Both the position numbers and the translations under genes were made by a program. From an uncultured Rhodocyclaceae bacterium (GTDB lineage: Bacteria > Pseudomonadota > Gammaproteobacteria > Burkholderiales > Rhodocyclaceae), in contig CAJQTY010000001.1 in NCBI GenBank assembly GCA_907163075.1, forward strand, positions 310,001-374,000: a stretch of DNA of 64,000 nucleotides, given 5' to 3'. The first letter of the stretch is position 1. Each line of letters starts with the position of its first letter. Positions 38,689 through 47,528 of this stretch are shown here, in pieces. The notes beneath the pieces were generated by a model. The model was not told where the DNA came from and made no database searches. It saw only the letters and a list, made by a program, of their open reading frames with translations.

Positions 38689-38916
38689 GCGTTATCCGCT
38701 GAATGGCGCTCATACGGTGGAATGCGCTGCGCTTTTCCGCGTACGACACAGCACTTGCGCGCAGGGCTCGTTTGCCCGAAGTCTGGCGTAGGTCGGAAAA
38801 GCCGAAGGCGCCTTCCGACATTCGGCTGGGGAGGTATCGCCAGCATGGCGTCGGAATGCGCAGTGCGTTTCCGACAGGCTGCTTGCAGAAGTTCCAGACA
38901 GCGCGCAACACTGCAC
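38689..38916 (+). repeat. Dispersed intergenic repeat, copy B (~230 bp)
   Basis: Inverted relative to copy A at 29685-29914 and alignable over nearly its full length, with scattered substitutions. The same hairpin-forming GTAGGTCGGAAAAGC core is present at 38785-38800. Open frames here are repeat-derived and not counted as genes. Confidence 0.85.
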
Positions 38917-38940
38917 TGGCGCAGTGCTTTCGGGGAGGGT

Positions 38941-39365
38941 ATGGAGCGTCTGTCCAGTGACCTGGGAAGATCTTCTGGCGACGGCTATCTGTCATGCAGC
39001 ATTGACTCTCTGACGGAGCCACTTCGTCATGTCGTTGCCTCGGAACTCAACGCCGAAATCGTCGAGGCAACACTGTCAGGAACCCTCGGGAATTATTCCG
39101 CTGTGGTTTCGGACGAATACGTCAGACGGGTTACGTCCTCTCTTCTCGGAGCGTTGCACCAGATCTACAACAGGACAGCCAAGAATTCTTCGTGGCAGGT
39201 GGCTCTGGCGGCCAGTCTGGCGAGCACCTGGCACATTCAACCGGGTGAGTTACGAGTTAATCGCGCTAGTGCCGAGTTCCGTCTTCGATCGTGCTCCACT
39301 GCCTGTAATCGGTATGGAAGCGATAGAGGATGGTGCAACAATGGCCCTCCAGCGCGGCAACAACG
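38941..39365 (+). pseudogene. Possible decayed ORF of unknown type
   Basis: From ATG 38941 one frame reads protein-like text (TEPLRHVVASELNAEIVEA; SDEYVRRVTSSLLGALHQI) to about 39240. The next frame then continues with plausible text (SYELIALVPSSVFDRAPLPV; GATMALQRGNNVSVAAPE) until it runs into the tail of the CHAT gene. This pattern suggests a frameshifted remnant. I recognise no family, and it may not be coding. Confidence 0.25.
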
Positions 39366-42002
39366 TCAGCGTGGCTGCTCCCGAGCCGAGTCCGCAAACA
39401 CCACGAAGCCTCCCCAGTGGTAGGGGTGGGCATACGGGCGCTGACCGCCAGCGCGATGATCGAGCACGGCCAGTTGGGCTGAGCGCAGCGCCCGGGCGGT
39501 GGAGGTAGCCCGGTCGGCGCTGAGCGCGCGATAAAAAGCTGCCATCAGCAGCGGCGTACTGAGGTCGTTAGCGTGCCATTGGCTGGCCACCACCTGGCGC
39601 ACGCCCCGGCTACGGGCGTAAGCCGCGAAACCTTGAAACTGCGATCCGCCCGGCACCTTTGCAGTGTCACAAGCAGATAGCGTCAGCGTATCCACGCCCG
39701 CGAAATCGGCATGACGCAGGCGGTCAAGGCCGAACCGGGTGTCGCGATCAAGCACCAGGAAGGACTGCGAATCGTTTGCGCCCAATGCGAAATGCGTGGC
39801 GATATGCAGAAAACGCGCCGTGTTGCGCCCGTTCGCCGCAGCGAGAAGCTTCCCTTCGGTGAAGGTCTCGTTCAGGTAGCCCTCGCCATCAACTGCTCCG
39901 CGGGATTCGCCAGAACCTCCGGTGCACTGGCGTTCCATACCCTCGCCGTGAATCGGGCCGCGTACGATGCCACACATTTCGGCCACTACGCCGGGAAGTG
40001 CGTGCATCCCGGCCGAAGCGCGTGTGAGGCCAAAACCGAGCAACCCCTTGGTGCGCGGCGCCGCTGCGGGGCTACCGTTTGCGACGCCTGGAGCGTAGGT
40101 TTGAAATGTATACCGACGAATCAAGTAATCGTTACCATCGTGCAGCGCCGCGAAAGGTACGTAGCGCACATCATCCACCGGTGCCAGCACGATATTGTGG
40201 GCGTGTATCCGGCCTTCGATTGGCTGGAACAGGGCGCGATAAAGCTCATTCAATACAAGCTCAGGGTTCTTTCCCGAAGGCTTCTCCACCGACTGATTGA
40301 GTTCCAGCAGGCGAGTACCCAGCCACTGGCGGGTAACGGGCAACTCCAGCACTTGCGTATCGGCTCCTTCGTTCCAGTAGACCCAGGTGCGGCCCTCCGA
40401 CACCACGTAGCCGAGGAATGCCGTATCTTTAGGCAAGTCAACCGGTGGCACGACCGGCGCGGCAGCGCCCGCGGTGCGTGCCGGGAATGACCAACTGGCG
40501 AGCCGACCATAGATCTTCTCGCGGGTGGTAACCAGAACTGCCGACAAGTCTGCAAGATCCTTTCGTTCGGCCTCGGACAGGGAACGCCCCTTGGCGAGAC
40601 GCCTAAGCTTGTCCAGTCGGGCTTCGTCCTGAGCTAGCGCGCCTGCCGCCGTGGCGAAGCTGTTCAGCAATGCCTGCTCGGGCGCGCTGCGCGCCAGCGT
40701 CCGACCAGGGACTGCCGCAGTACGTTCGCTGTAATCCAACGCCTCTTCTTCGCGCAACAGATCCAGGACCTGCAAGGCCTCGGTGGTGCGTCCTTCGGCG
40801 ACCAGCAAATCGGCGACGAGGCGGTAGGTTTTGTACTTGTCCTGCATGAAATCCTGGCTGAAGCTCCCGTTCAATGAACCGAGAGAATCGCGCATCTGCT
40901 GAGTCAATTCGATGGCACGCTTACCGAAAACGATCGCCGAAGTGGTTTGGCCGCGGATCTGAAAGTGCTTGAGCAGGTTGCTGTTGGCCAGCCAGGACTG
41001 GGCCGGACGCTGCGAAGCCTCGGCCAGGACCACGGCGCGGGTCAGCAACGCGCCGCTTTGCTCAGGATGACCCAGCTGACGATGACTCTCGGCCAGGTTG
41101 GACAGGAAACTCGGCAGGTTAACACTCCGGGAACCGGCCGACTGCTCTTCGAGTTGCAGTGCTTCGACACAAAGCGGAAGCGCCACATCCGGTCTGTTGG
41201 TGTTGTTGTGGATAAAACAGTACGAATTGAGGATGCGCGCAAGGGTCGTCGGGTTGCCACCGATGCGCCTCATCAGGGCAAGGGCCTGGTCTAGCACCAG
41301 GCCACCTTCCTCGTAGCGACCAGTCCGGTTGAGTACCACGGCCTTGCCCAACAGGGCACGGGCAACCAACGGGTCATCCGGAATGACCTGCTGCCGCACG
41401 CGTATAGCCTCGCTCCAGTGCGCAATCGCTTCTGCGTTGCGATTCATTCGGCCCAGGATATCGCCCAGATTGTGATGCAGCGTGGCGATGGCGACCTGAT
41501 CCGCCCGAATAGCACCCGGGGGAGCCACCCTGGACCAGCACCGAATCACCAGGCTATCCGGCCAGGCATCCGTGAGCTTCAGCGCCTCCTGGTAGAGCTT
41601 GAGCGCCTCGCCCAATCTGCCCAGATCATCCAGGACCGCGGCAAGGTTCTGGCGGACTGTGACGTGCAACAAGTGATCGGCTGGAAGGCGATCGCGGGCG
41701 ATTTTTTCGGCCTGCTCAATAGGCTCAAGCGCATCGGGGCTACGGTTCTTTTCTTTCAGTTCAAGGCCGAGACCGTTCAGGCGGCTAATCTCATGGATAG
41801 CCTCGTTGTCAGCGGCGATTCGGGATCCGAGTGCATTAAAGTCCCGTTCGTCGCATTTGGCACCCGCCGGCGGGGCAGCCAGCAGGGCAAGCATGGCGAT
41901 GCCCATCCCTCGGATCAGCCAGAACCGCAGGAAGTCGGGCGGACAAGACTGTACTGTCGTCTGCGTTGCCGCCGAAGCTTGTTCGTGCCTGCTCTTGTGC
42001 AT
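39366..42002 (-). CDS. Exported TPR - CHAT caspase-like protease
   Basis: 878 residues. A hydrophobic segment at ~28-48 ending PPAGA-KC suggests a signal peptide, so the protein is probably exported. Residues ~60-420 are tetratricopeptide repeats (LHHNLGDILGRMNRNAEAIAHW; LLGKAVVLNRTGRYEEGG). A linker follows, and then the CHAT peptidase domain from ~560, with catalytic His ~737 (HIATHFALG) and Cys ~778 (LSACDTAK) intact. The closing HPYHWGGFVVF motif is typical. Family members are caspase-like Cys proteases. It is the last gene of a three-gene unit with an ECF sigma factor and a membrane protein; its ATG lies 8 bases after that gene's stop. Confidence 0.88.
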   Translation of the reverse strand: MHKSRHEQASAATQTTVQSCPPDFLRFWLIRGMGIAMLALLAAPPAGAKCDERDFNALGSRIAADNEAIHEISRLNGLGLELKEKNRSPDALEPIEQAEKIARDRLPADHLLHVTVRQNLAAVLDDLGRLGEALKLYQEALKLTDAWPDSLVIRCWSRVAPPGAIRADQVAIATLHHNLGDILGRMNRNAEAIAHWSEAIRVRQQVIPDDPLVARALLGKAVVLNRTGRYEEGGLVLDQALALMRRIGGNPTTLARILNSYCFIHNNTNRPDVALPLCVEALQLEEQSAGSRSVNLPSFLSNLAESHRQLGHPEQSGALLTRAVVLAEASQRPAQSWLANSNLLKHFQIRGQTTSAIVFGKRAIELTQQMRDSLGSLNGSFSQDFMQDKYKTYRLVADLLVAEGRTTEALQVLDLLREEEALDYSERTAAVPGRTLARSAPEQALLNSFATAAGALAQDEARLDKLRRLAKGRSLSEAERKDLADLSAVLVTTREKIYGRLASWSFPARTAGAAAPVVPPVDLPKDTAFLGYVVSEGRTWVYWNEGADTQVLELPVTRQWLGTRLLELNQSVEKPSGKNPELVLNELYRALFQPIEGRIHAHNIVLAPVDDVRYVPFAALHDGNDYLIRRYTFQTYAPGVANGSPAAAPRTKGLLGFGLTRASAGMHALPGVVAEMCGIVRGPIHGEGMERQCTGGSGESRGAVDGEGYLNETFTEGKLLAAANGRNTARFLHIATHFALGANDSQSFLVLDRDTRFGLDRLRHADFAGVDTLTLSACDTAKVPGGSQFQGFAAYARSRGVRQVVASQWHANDLSTPLLMAAFYRALSADRATSTARALRSAQLAVLDHRAGGQRPYAHPYHWGGFVVFADSAREQPR

Positions 42003-42010
42003 TCGATGGC

Positions 42011-42637
42011 TCAGGGTTTTCCGACGAACACGGCCCGGAGGTCCCCATCGACCGGTTCGGCGAGGCCATAGCGGCGTAACAAATTTGATAGTCGCTCGTC
42101 GGCTGGTTGCGGCAAGACGGCATCGACGAACCAGAATCGGCCGTTCTGTCGCACGGCAGGCTTCACTCCCAGGTGACGTAATTCGGCGGCGAGATTGGCG
42201 GCGACCCCCGCCGGATCGGAGACTTGTACCGGTTCGCCATGGTTATCGGCGCCACGTTCGATCTCGACCCGCGGTGGTTCGGCCTGCTGGCTGACTCCAA
42301 TCACAATGGCCATTACCAGCAGCACGCTGGCGAAGGCGGCGGCCGGACCAAAAGCTCCCCGGTAGCGCAGTTTCTCCCACAGTTTGCTCATCCATCCCAC
42401 CGCCACGACAGGCGCACGGGGCACCTCGAACGCTTGCGTAGCCTCACCGTAGGCTATGAGCTTGCGTAAGCCCTGTTCGGTCTGGTCGGCGGTGACTTCC
42501 ATGTTTTCCACGGATTCGCGACGTAGTTCGAGCGCTTCGCGCATGGCGTTTGCCTGGCGACACAACTGCTCGCTAGCGCCGGGAACTTCGCGCCCGGCCA
42601 GCAGTTCACACCAGGTATCGACATCGGATTCATGCAT
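42011..42637 (-). CDS. Single-TM protein, probable anti-sigma factor
   Basis: 208 residues from ATG 42637, with GGGAG seven bases upstream. The acidic N-terminal region (1-95; WCELLAGREVPGASEQL, RKLIAYGEATQAFEV) is predicted cytoplasmic. One TM helix lies at ~97-116 (GPAAAFASVLLVMAIVIGV). The C-terminal domain (~120-208) is predicted periplasmic and resembles a small folded sensor (AAELRHLGVKPAVRQNGRF). It has no HxxxCxxC zinc anti-sigma motif. The anti-sigma role is inferred from topology and from its place between the sigma factor and the CHAT gene. Confidence 0.6.
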   Translation of the reverse strand: MHESDVDTWCELLAGREVPGASEQLCRQANAMREALELRRESVENMEVTADQTEQGLRKLIAYGEATQAFEVPRAPVVAVGWMSKLWEKLRYRGAFGPAAAFASVLLVMAIVIGVSQQAEPPRVEIERGADNHGEPVQVSDPAGVAANLAAELRHLGVKPAVRQNGRFWFVDAVLPQPADERLSNLLRRYGLAEPVDGDLRAVFVGKP

Positions 42638-42650
42638 CAGAATTCTCCCA

Positions 42651-43301
42651 CTACCCGGCTGAATGGCCGCCAGGCAACATATCGTAACAGGGGCGCAGGA
42701 TGGCTTGCAGGCGCTTGCTGCACTCGTAGATGAGCTGCCGCGTGGCACCGGGTGAGCGCCCGACAATCTGCGCGATCTCTGCCGGCTTGAGGCCATCCGC
42801 ATGGATCATATGAACCACAGTCTGATAGGCAACAGGCAGCTTATCCAGTTCGGGTTGACGTTGCTGAAGGCATTCCCGCAACTGGCGCCGCATCAGTTGC
42901 CGCTCCGGTTCGTCAGGTTCTTCGTCGAATGATCTGTTTGAGATTGAATCGAGGTGATCCAGCCAACCGCCTTCACCATCAGGTCGAGCTTGCTCGAATG
43001 CGGGCTCGCGCAATTGACTGCGCAGATGGTCGTGAGCCAGATTACGCAGAATGCTGAACAGGTAGCCAGCGGGCTCCACATCCCCGCGGTATTGGTGGCG
43101 ACGGTCAACTAGTCGCTCGAAGGCTCGTTGCACAAGGTCTTCAGCAAGATTTCGATCGCGGACCATTTGCGTGGCCTTGCGCAGCAGCCTCGCATAACTG
43201 GCGCGGTAGAGTGTAGACAGCACAGTTTGAAAAACCTTGCCGCCGCTGTTTATGGCTTGAAGTAACTGCTGCGAACTGATTTCCGGGGCAGTTCGATCCA
43301 T
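42651..43301 (-). CDS. ECF-type sigma-70 family RNA polymerase sigma factor
   Basis: 216 residues from ATG 43301, with AGGAGAGG seven bases upstream. Region sigma2: LYRASYARLLRKATQMVRDRNLAEDLVQ, FERLVDRRHQY and LFSILRNLAHDHLRSQ. Region sigma4: LDKLPVAYQTVVHMIHADGL, then KPAEIAQIVGRSPGATRQLIYECSKRL. Sigma3 is absent, as in ECF factors. It starts the operon with the membrane protein and the CHAT protease. It probably autoregulates its own promoter, which I could not identify. A small TTGTTG-N5-CAACAA inverted repeat lies at 43330-43346. Confidence 0.88.
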   Translation of the reverse strand: MDRTAPEISSQQLLQAINSGGKVFQTVLSTLYRASYARLLRKATQMVRDRNLAEDLVQRAFERLVDRRHQYRGDVEPAGYLFSILRNLAHDHLRSQLREPAFEQARPDGEGGWLDHLDSISNRSFDEEPDEPERQLMRRQLRECLQQRQPELDKLPVAYQTVVHMIHADGLKPAEIAQIVGRSPGATRQLIYECSKRLQAILRPCYDMLPGGHSAG

Positions 43302-43897
43302 TGCTGAACCTCTCCTGAGTTGCCAACGCTTGTTGCGAAACAACAATGACGCGAGAATTGAACCACTAATACAGCGCGAGTTGCAAATTCTAGGCAGGAT
43401 CGCAGCCTCATCACACTTCAACGAGTGACGGCGTGAGCAGCGTTGTTGCGGGTCACGACCAGAATGGTTTGTAGCCAGTACATCCTTGGTCTTGCTCCAC
43501 TTTTTGGATGTCGTCTCGCCTCCTCACACACCACCGGTCTTGCTTCGTCGAGTTTCCAGTAAGACAGGTCGAACGAGACAACTCGATAGGATGGTCGCGC
43601 GTGGTAAGAAAAAGGGCTTTGCGATCCCTGACATTCCTCGATCGGAGACGTCATAAGAGTGGTAGCAGTCCCGGCAATACGGCTGAACGGGCATAGACGT
43701 GTGAAAAAGGCTCAAGGAATGAAATCGCCAGCCCCGCACGCTCAGAGTGGGTTGTCGAACGAATCATGCCACACTACTCGCATACTCTTCGGCACGGCAG
43801 GAACATAGGACCGCTTCAACGATCGGGTAGCCCATGTTTTTACTCGGTGACCAGAGGAAATTCCTTAGCGTGACTATTGAAGAATGAGGGCGATATT
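43302..43897. other. Divergent intergenic region upstream of the ECF operon
   Basis: About 600 bases, visibly less GC-rich than the core genome. Frames here (for example 43524-43739 minus) lack ribosome-binding sites and protein character. It contains the inverted repeat TTGTTG-CGAAA-CAACAA at 43330-43346, close to the sigma-factor ATG, and must hold the promoters of both flanking genes. Nothing else is recognised. Confidence 0.4.
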
Positions 43898-45184
43898 ATG
43901 TCAATGATTTACAAAGGCTTTGGCTCTGATCGGGCTACCGTCGCACGGTTAGCTGTAGTTCTTGCGGCAGCGGTAGCTTTTCTCCCCGATCTGGCGGCCG
44001 GCGGCAATCTTCCCCCGAGTCAGCGTTCAGGAGATCTGATACTCGGTGCTGAGAGTTCTGCGATCGTTGATCGGCTGCCCGAGCCGAAAGTAGACGCGGC
44101 GGCACTATCGCTTCCGTGTGTTCATTCAGAGTGGAAGTTTTCTGATCAGGACGCTCAGGTGGACTGGAAGAAATATGCCGGCCTCGACAACCAGTACGGC
44201 TTCATAATGAACCAGCTCATGCATTGGGCTCGCGCACATATTCCGCGTGAGCGATTCTGGATTGACGGCCGCCGAGCAAGCCATGGCCCGCGAGAAAAGC
44301 AATGTCTGGATACTGATTTCGTGGTTCGCACATGGCAAGCCACGTTCGGATTCCAGATCACCGGGGTTTTGACTCGGCAGGACGTACAACCGTTTGCCGA
44401 AACGGTCGCGATCGTCGCGACTTTGCCGAGCCCGGACTCCCCTGTTCGGCCCCGCCCCCTTAGGGAAATTACCACGTTTCGTTTCGGCATGACGATAGAT
44501 GAACTTAGGCCATCGCTCCAGCCTTGGTGTCATGCCGACAACGAAAATCCCTCCGACATGCTCTGTCTTGAAAGCAAGTTCCCTTGTCTAGGCTATGAAA
44601 CGCAAGTAGCCAATCACGAAAAGGACATAAAGACTCTGAATGCGCGAATGCAGAGTCGGGATCGCACTCTGGCAACACTCGACCCCAGGCAGCGGTTTAC
44701 GCAGAGTACTCGCGGTTCACTCAACTATGAAATGCAGATCGATGTAAAGCGTTTGCAGGATACACAGGCCTCGTTGCAGGAAGTGCTGCGAAAACACCAC
44801 GCCTGCGAGATGGCTCAGTCCAGTGTCCAGAAGTATGCCATTGAAGGCGAGGCCATAGCGGCGATTCGCTTTGTATTCGAACAACGGCGGCTGGTCAAGT
44901 TACGGATATCCCCAGACGACCCAGACACTGTGCGGTCGTCCTTTCGGGCTCGGTATGGCACCCCTGAAATGCGCGATGAAACGACCACGGAGAAAACGTC
45001 GTATCAGACAACTGAATTTGATCCCTGGGGTATGGTTATCACTACCCATCGAGACCTCGTCCCGAGGCAATGGAGACTTGGCACTTGGTATGGGTCGGGC
45101 ATTAAAATTGTTGAGCAACCCTATGGTCTCTTTGAGTTGCTTCAGGAAAATCGCCGCGCTCCAGCTCGCGTGCGTTACAAATAG
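43898..45184 (+). CDS. Secreted or periplasmic protein with a peptidoglycan-binding-like segment
   Basis: 428 residues from ATG 43898, with GAGGG seven bases upstream. The signal peptide (about 17-39, RLAVVLAAAVAFLPDLAAGG) is followed by an unknown domain. Residues ~130-165 (DTDFVVRTWQATFGFQITGVLTRQDVQ) resemble a PG_binding_1 helix bundle. A coiled stretch lies around 250-320 (HEKDIKTLNARMQSR; VKRLQDTQASLQEVLRKHH). The C-terminal ~100 residues (AIRFVFEQRRLVKLRI ... SSFRARYGTPE) look like a folded domain seen in other unknown periplasmic proteins. It is divergent from the ECF sigma operon. Confidence 0.65.
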   Translation: MSMIYKGFGSDRATVARLAVVLAAAVAFLPDLAAGGNLPPSQRSGDLILGAESSAIVDRLPEPKVDAAALSLPCVHSEWKFSDQDAQVDWKKYAGLDNQYGFIMNQLMHWARAHIPRERFWIDGRRASHGPREKQCLDTDFVVRTWQATFGFQITGVLTRQDVQPFAETVAIVATLPSPDSPVRPRPLREITTFRFGMTIDELRPSLQPWCHADNENPSDMLCLESKFPCLGYETQVANHEKDIKTLNARMQSRDRTLATLDPRQRFTQSTRGSLNYEMQIDVKRLQDTQASLQEVLRKHHACEMAQSSVQKYAIEGEAIAAIRFVFEQRRLVKLRISPDDPDTVRSSFRARYGTPEMRDETTTEKTSYQTTEFDPWGMVITTHRDLVPRQWRLGTWYGSGIKIVEQPYGLFELLQENRRAPARVRYK

Positions 45185-45186
45185 CG

Positions 45187-45210
45187 CTGTTGATCTGTTG
45201 ATTTGTTGAT
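45187..45210. repeat. 8-bp tandem repeat, three units
   Basis: CTGTTGAT twice, then TTGTTGAT, starting three bases after the stop codon of the preceding gene. Confidence 0.7.
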
Positions 45211-45312
45211 CCTCGAATAACGCCTCTTCCACATCAAGGTTCGGTCCCTGGCCGATGCGCCCCGTTGGCAAGCGATGTTCTCAGCTTGCTTTTCCGGAAC
45301 CACAGGCTGTGA

Positions 45313-45339
45313 CGACTAAATCGACTAAATCGACTAAAT
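45313..45339. repeat. 9-bp tandem repeat, three units
   Basis: Three perfect copies of CGACTAAAT, followed by CG. Possible slippage product; no function seen. Confidence 0.75.
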
Positions 45340-45596
45340 CGCGATTGAATACCCTGATGATTTCGCTTGCCTCGCGTCTAAGCAAGTAGCACCCAAGCAA
45401 CTACGGAGATGTTCAGATTTGCCGATGCTTCACTAACAGGCGAGCACCTAGTTTCATATGACCAACCAAGGAGTATATCCAATGAGGAAGCTGTCATTAG
45501 CCCGAGTTTAACGACTTTCCCCCGGTTTTCGCTGATTTTGGTGTGGAGCCACCCCGCAAGACCGCATGGTTGCTAGGGGTGGTCGGCGAAATCGTT

Positions 45597-47490
45597 GTGT
45601 AGTGCCATAATATTTTTAATTAAGTGGTCCAAACGTTTTGACTTCGGCTATCCTTGCCGAATGTATATCCGCCGTGTGATCACCCGCCGAACGGGCGGCG
45701 AAGCCTACTACAGCGTTCGCCTGGTCGAATCCCGGCGCGAGGGCGGTCGCATCCGGCAGGTGACCCTGCTCAATCTTGGCAGTCATTTTGAATTGCCGGA
45801 GAACCAGTGGACCGCGCTCTGCCTTCGCCTGAATCAACTGCTCGGCCAGCAGGGCGTGCTGATTCCTTCCGAACTGCCCGAGGCCGTCGAAACGACCGCC
45901 CAGGCGCTGGCGGCGCGGCTGGTGGCCCGTACGCCGACTGAGGTGACGCAAGCGGAATTCGTCGAAGTCGATGTGGCGTCGCTCGAACTGCTTCAACCAC
46001 GCTCGGTCGGGGTTGAACATGTCGGGTTGTACGCCCTGGCACAACTGGAGTTCGAGCCCCTGCTTCAGACGCTGGGGATCAACGCGACCACGCGCGCGAT
46101 GATCATGGCCCAGGTGATCGGCCGCATGGCGGCACCGGGCTCGGAACGGGCCACATGGGGATGGTTCAACGAGCGTAGCGCCCTGGACGAATTGCTCGAT
46201 CTGTCGCGGCCCGACGGGTCGATCATGCGCCTGTATCGAGCGGCGGACGTGCTGGTCAAGCACCAGGCGGCGATAGAATCTCATCTCTTCGCTCGGGTGC
46301 AGGATCTCTTCGACCTGCCGGCCACCGTCTCCCTCTACGACCTGACCAACACCTATTTCGAGGGCGCGGCGGAGGCGAACCCAAAGGCTCGACGGGGTCA
46401 CTCGAAGGAGAAACGGACGGACTGCCCGTTGCTGACCTTGGGACTGGTTCTCGACAGCAGCGGCTTTGTCAGGCGTTCGCGCGTCCTGGCCGGCAACGCT
46501 GTGGAATCTCGTACGCTCGCCGGGATGCTTGAGGACCTTGACGCGCCAGTGGGTGCCCTGGTCGTTATGGATGGCGGCATTGCGACCGAAGCCAATCTGG
46601 TCTGGTTGCGTGAGCAGGGCTACCGCTATCTGGTCGTCAGTCGCGAGCGGACGCGCGTGGCGCCGCAGGGCGATGCGACGGTAACGACGGCGGGCGGCGA
46701 AGCGATCCGGGTCGAGAAGGTGGTCGACGCCGCCGCGGGCGAAGTCAGGCTCTATTGCCATTCGCCGGGGCGAGAACTGAAGGAAGTCGGCATCAGCGGG
46801 CGTTTCTCAGCACGCTTCGAATCGGGTTTGCAGAAACTGGCCGACGGCTTGGCTAGCCCTCGCGGCGCCAAGCGTCCCGAGGTCATCCATGAGCGGATCG
46901 GCAAGCTCAAGCAGCGCAGTTTCGGCGCGGCCCAGCATTATGCGGTCACCGTCCAGACCGATCCCGGACAGACCAAAGTCACCCGGATTTCTTGGGAGAA
47001 GAAGCCGGTGGCCGGAACGATGCTGACCGACCCCGGCGTCTATTGCCTGCGCAGCAACGAGACGGACTGGGACGAGGAGCGCCTGTGGCGGACCTACATG
47101 ATGCTGACCGACCTGGAGTCCGTCTTCCGGAGCCTGAAGTCGGAACTCGGGCTGCGCCCGGTCTATCACTTCAAGGAAGGGCGCGGCGACAGTCACCTGT
47201 TCATCAGTGTGCTGGCCTACCAGTGCGTGCAACTCCTCCGCCGGCAACTCAAGGGCAAAGGCATCGACTTGGGTTGGCGGAACCTGCGCGACATCCTGTC
47301 CGTGCAGCAACGCGTTACCGCCCGTTTTACGCAAAAGGATGGCCGCACGCTGCTTGTCCGCAAAGCGACTCAGCCCGAACCGAAGCTCAAGGCAATCTAC
47401 GACGCGCTCGGACTTGGATACCTGCCCGGGGGAACGAAAAAACGCGTCAACTGAGAACTCTCTCGTTCCTGAACAGCACGTGTAGTGCCA
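45597..47490 (+). mobile_element. IS1634-family insertion sequence, ends uncertain
   Basis: Contains a full-length IS1634-type transposase. The 11-bp word GTGTAGTGCCA occurs at 45597-45607 and again, in the same orientation, at 47480-47490, just outside the ORF. A direct rather than inverted arrangement could be a target duplication or part of the ends, so the true boundaries are not fixed. The right end may reach about 47528, just before a lipoprotein gene that lacks its start. Confidence 0.6.
45661..47454 (+). CDS. IS1634-family transposase
   Basis: 597 residues from ATG 45661 (MYIRRVITRRTGGEAYYSVRLVES). The N-terminal part QVTLLNLGSHFELP, the conserved WFNERSALDELLD and the DDE core (LYDLTNTYFEG with first Asp; VVMDGGIATEANLVWL with second; TDLESVFRSLKSELGLRPVYH with Glu) identify IS1634. 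The frame is intact, so the element may be active. Confidence 0.9.
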   Translation: MYIRRVITRRTGGEAYYSVRLVESRREGGRIRQVTLLNLGSHFELPENQWTALCLRLNQLLGQQGVLIPSELPEAVETTAQALAARLVARTPTEVTQAEFVEVDVASLELLQPRSVGVEHVGLYALAQLEFEPLLQTLGINATTRAMIMAQVIGRMAAPGSERATWGWFNERSALDELLDLSRPDGSIMRLYRAADVLVKHQAAIESHLFARVQDLFDLPATVSLYDLTNTYFEGAAEANPKARRGHSKEKRTDCPLLTLGLVLDSSGFVRRSRVLAGNAVESRTLAGMLEDLDAPVGALVVMDGGIATEANLVWLREQGYRYLVVSRERTRVAPQGDATVTTAGGEAIRVEKVVDAAAGEVRLYCHSPGRELKEVGISGRFSARFESGLQKLADGLASPRGAKRPEVIHERIGKLKQRSFGAAQHYAVTVQTDPGQTKVTRISWEKKPVAGTMLTDPGVYCLRSNETDWDEERLWRTYMMLTDLESVFRSLKSELGLRPVYHFKEGRGDSHLFISVLAYQCVQLLRRQLKGKGIDLGWRNLRDILSVQQRVTARFTQKDGRTLLVRKATQPEPKLKAIYDALGLGYLPGGTKKRVN

Positions 47491-47528
47491 CTTGGGAATT
47501 TCTTAAACCGCAACCTTCTGGTTTATAA

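Larger units (their letters stand above)
45185..45596. other. Non-coding stretch with short tandem repeats
   Basis: About 410 bases with no supported gene. It contains three 8-bp units (CTGTTGAT, CTGTTGAT, TTGTTGAT) at 45187-45210 and three perfect 9-bp CGACTAAAT units at 45313-45339. It is low in GC compared with neighbours. Confidence 0.6.

Noticed and set aside
38689-38916. ORFs inside the repeat copies (also 29659-29892)
   Set aside because: The same frames recur in both repeat copies because the DNA is repeated; they are interrupted and Arg/Ser-rich.
43508-43739. Overlapping short ORFs upstream of the ECF sigma gene
   Set aside because: Neither strand gives a ribosome-binding site or protein-like composition; probably regulatory DNA.
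45313-45339. Tandem CGACTAAAT units considered as a CRISPR fragment
   Set aside because: Units are 9 bp with no spacers and no cas genes.
45597-47490. GTGTAGTGCCA pair considered as the terminal inverted repeats of the IS1634 element
   Set aside because: The two copies are in direct, not inverted, orientation; they are reported only as a possible target duplication or end-associated word.
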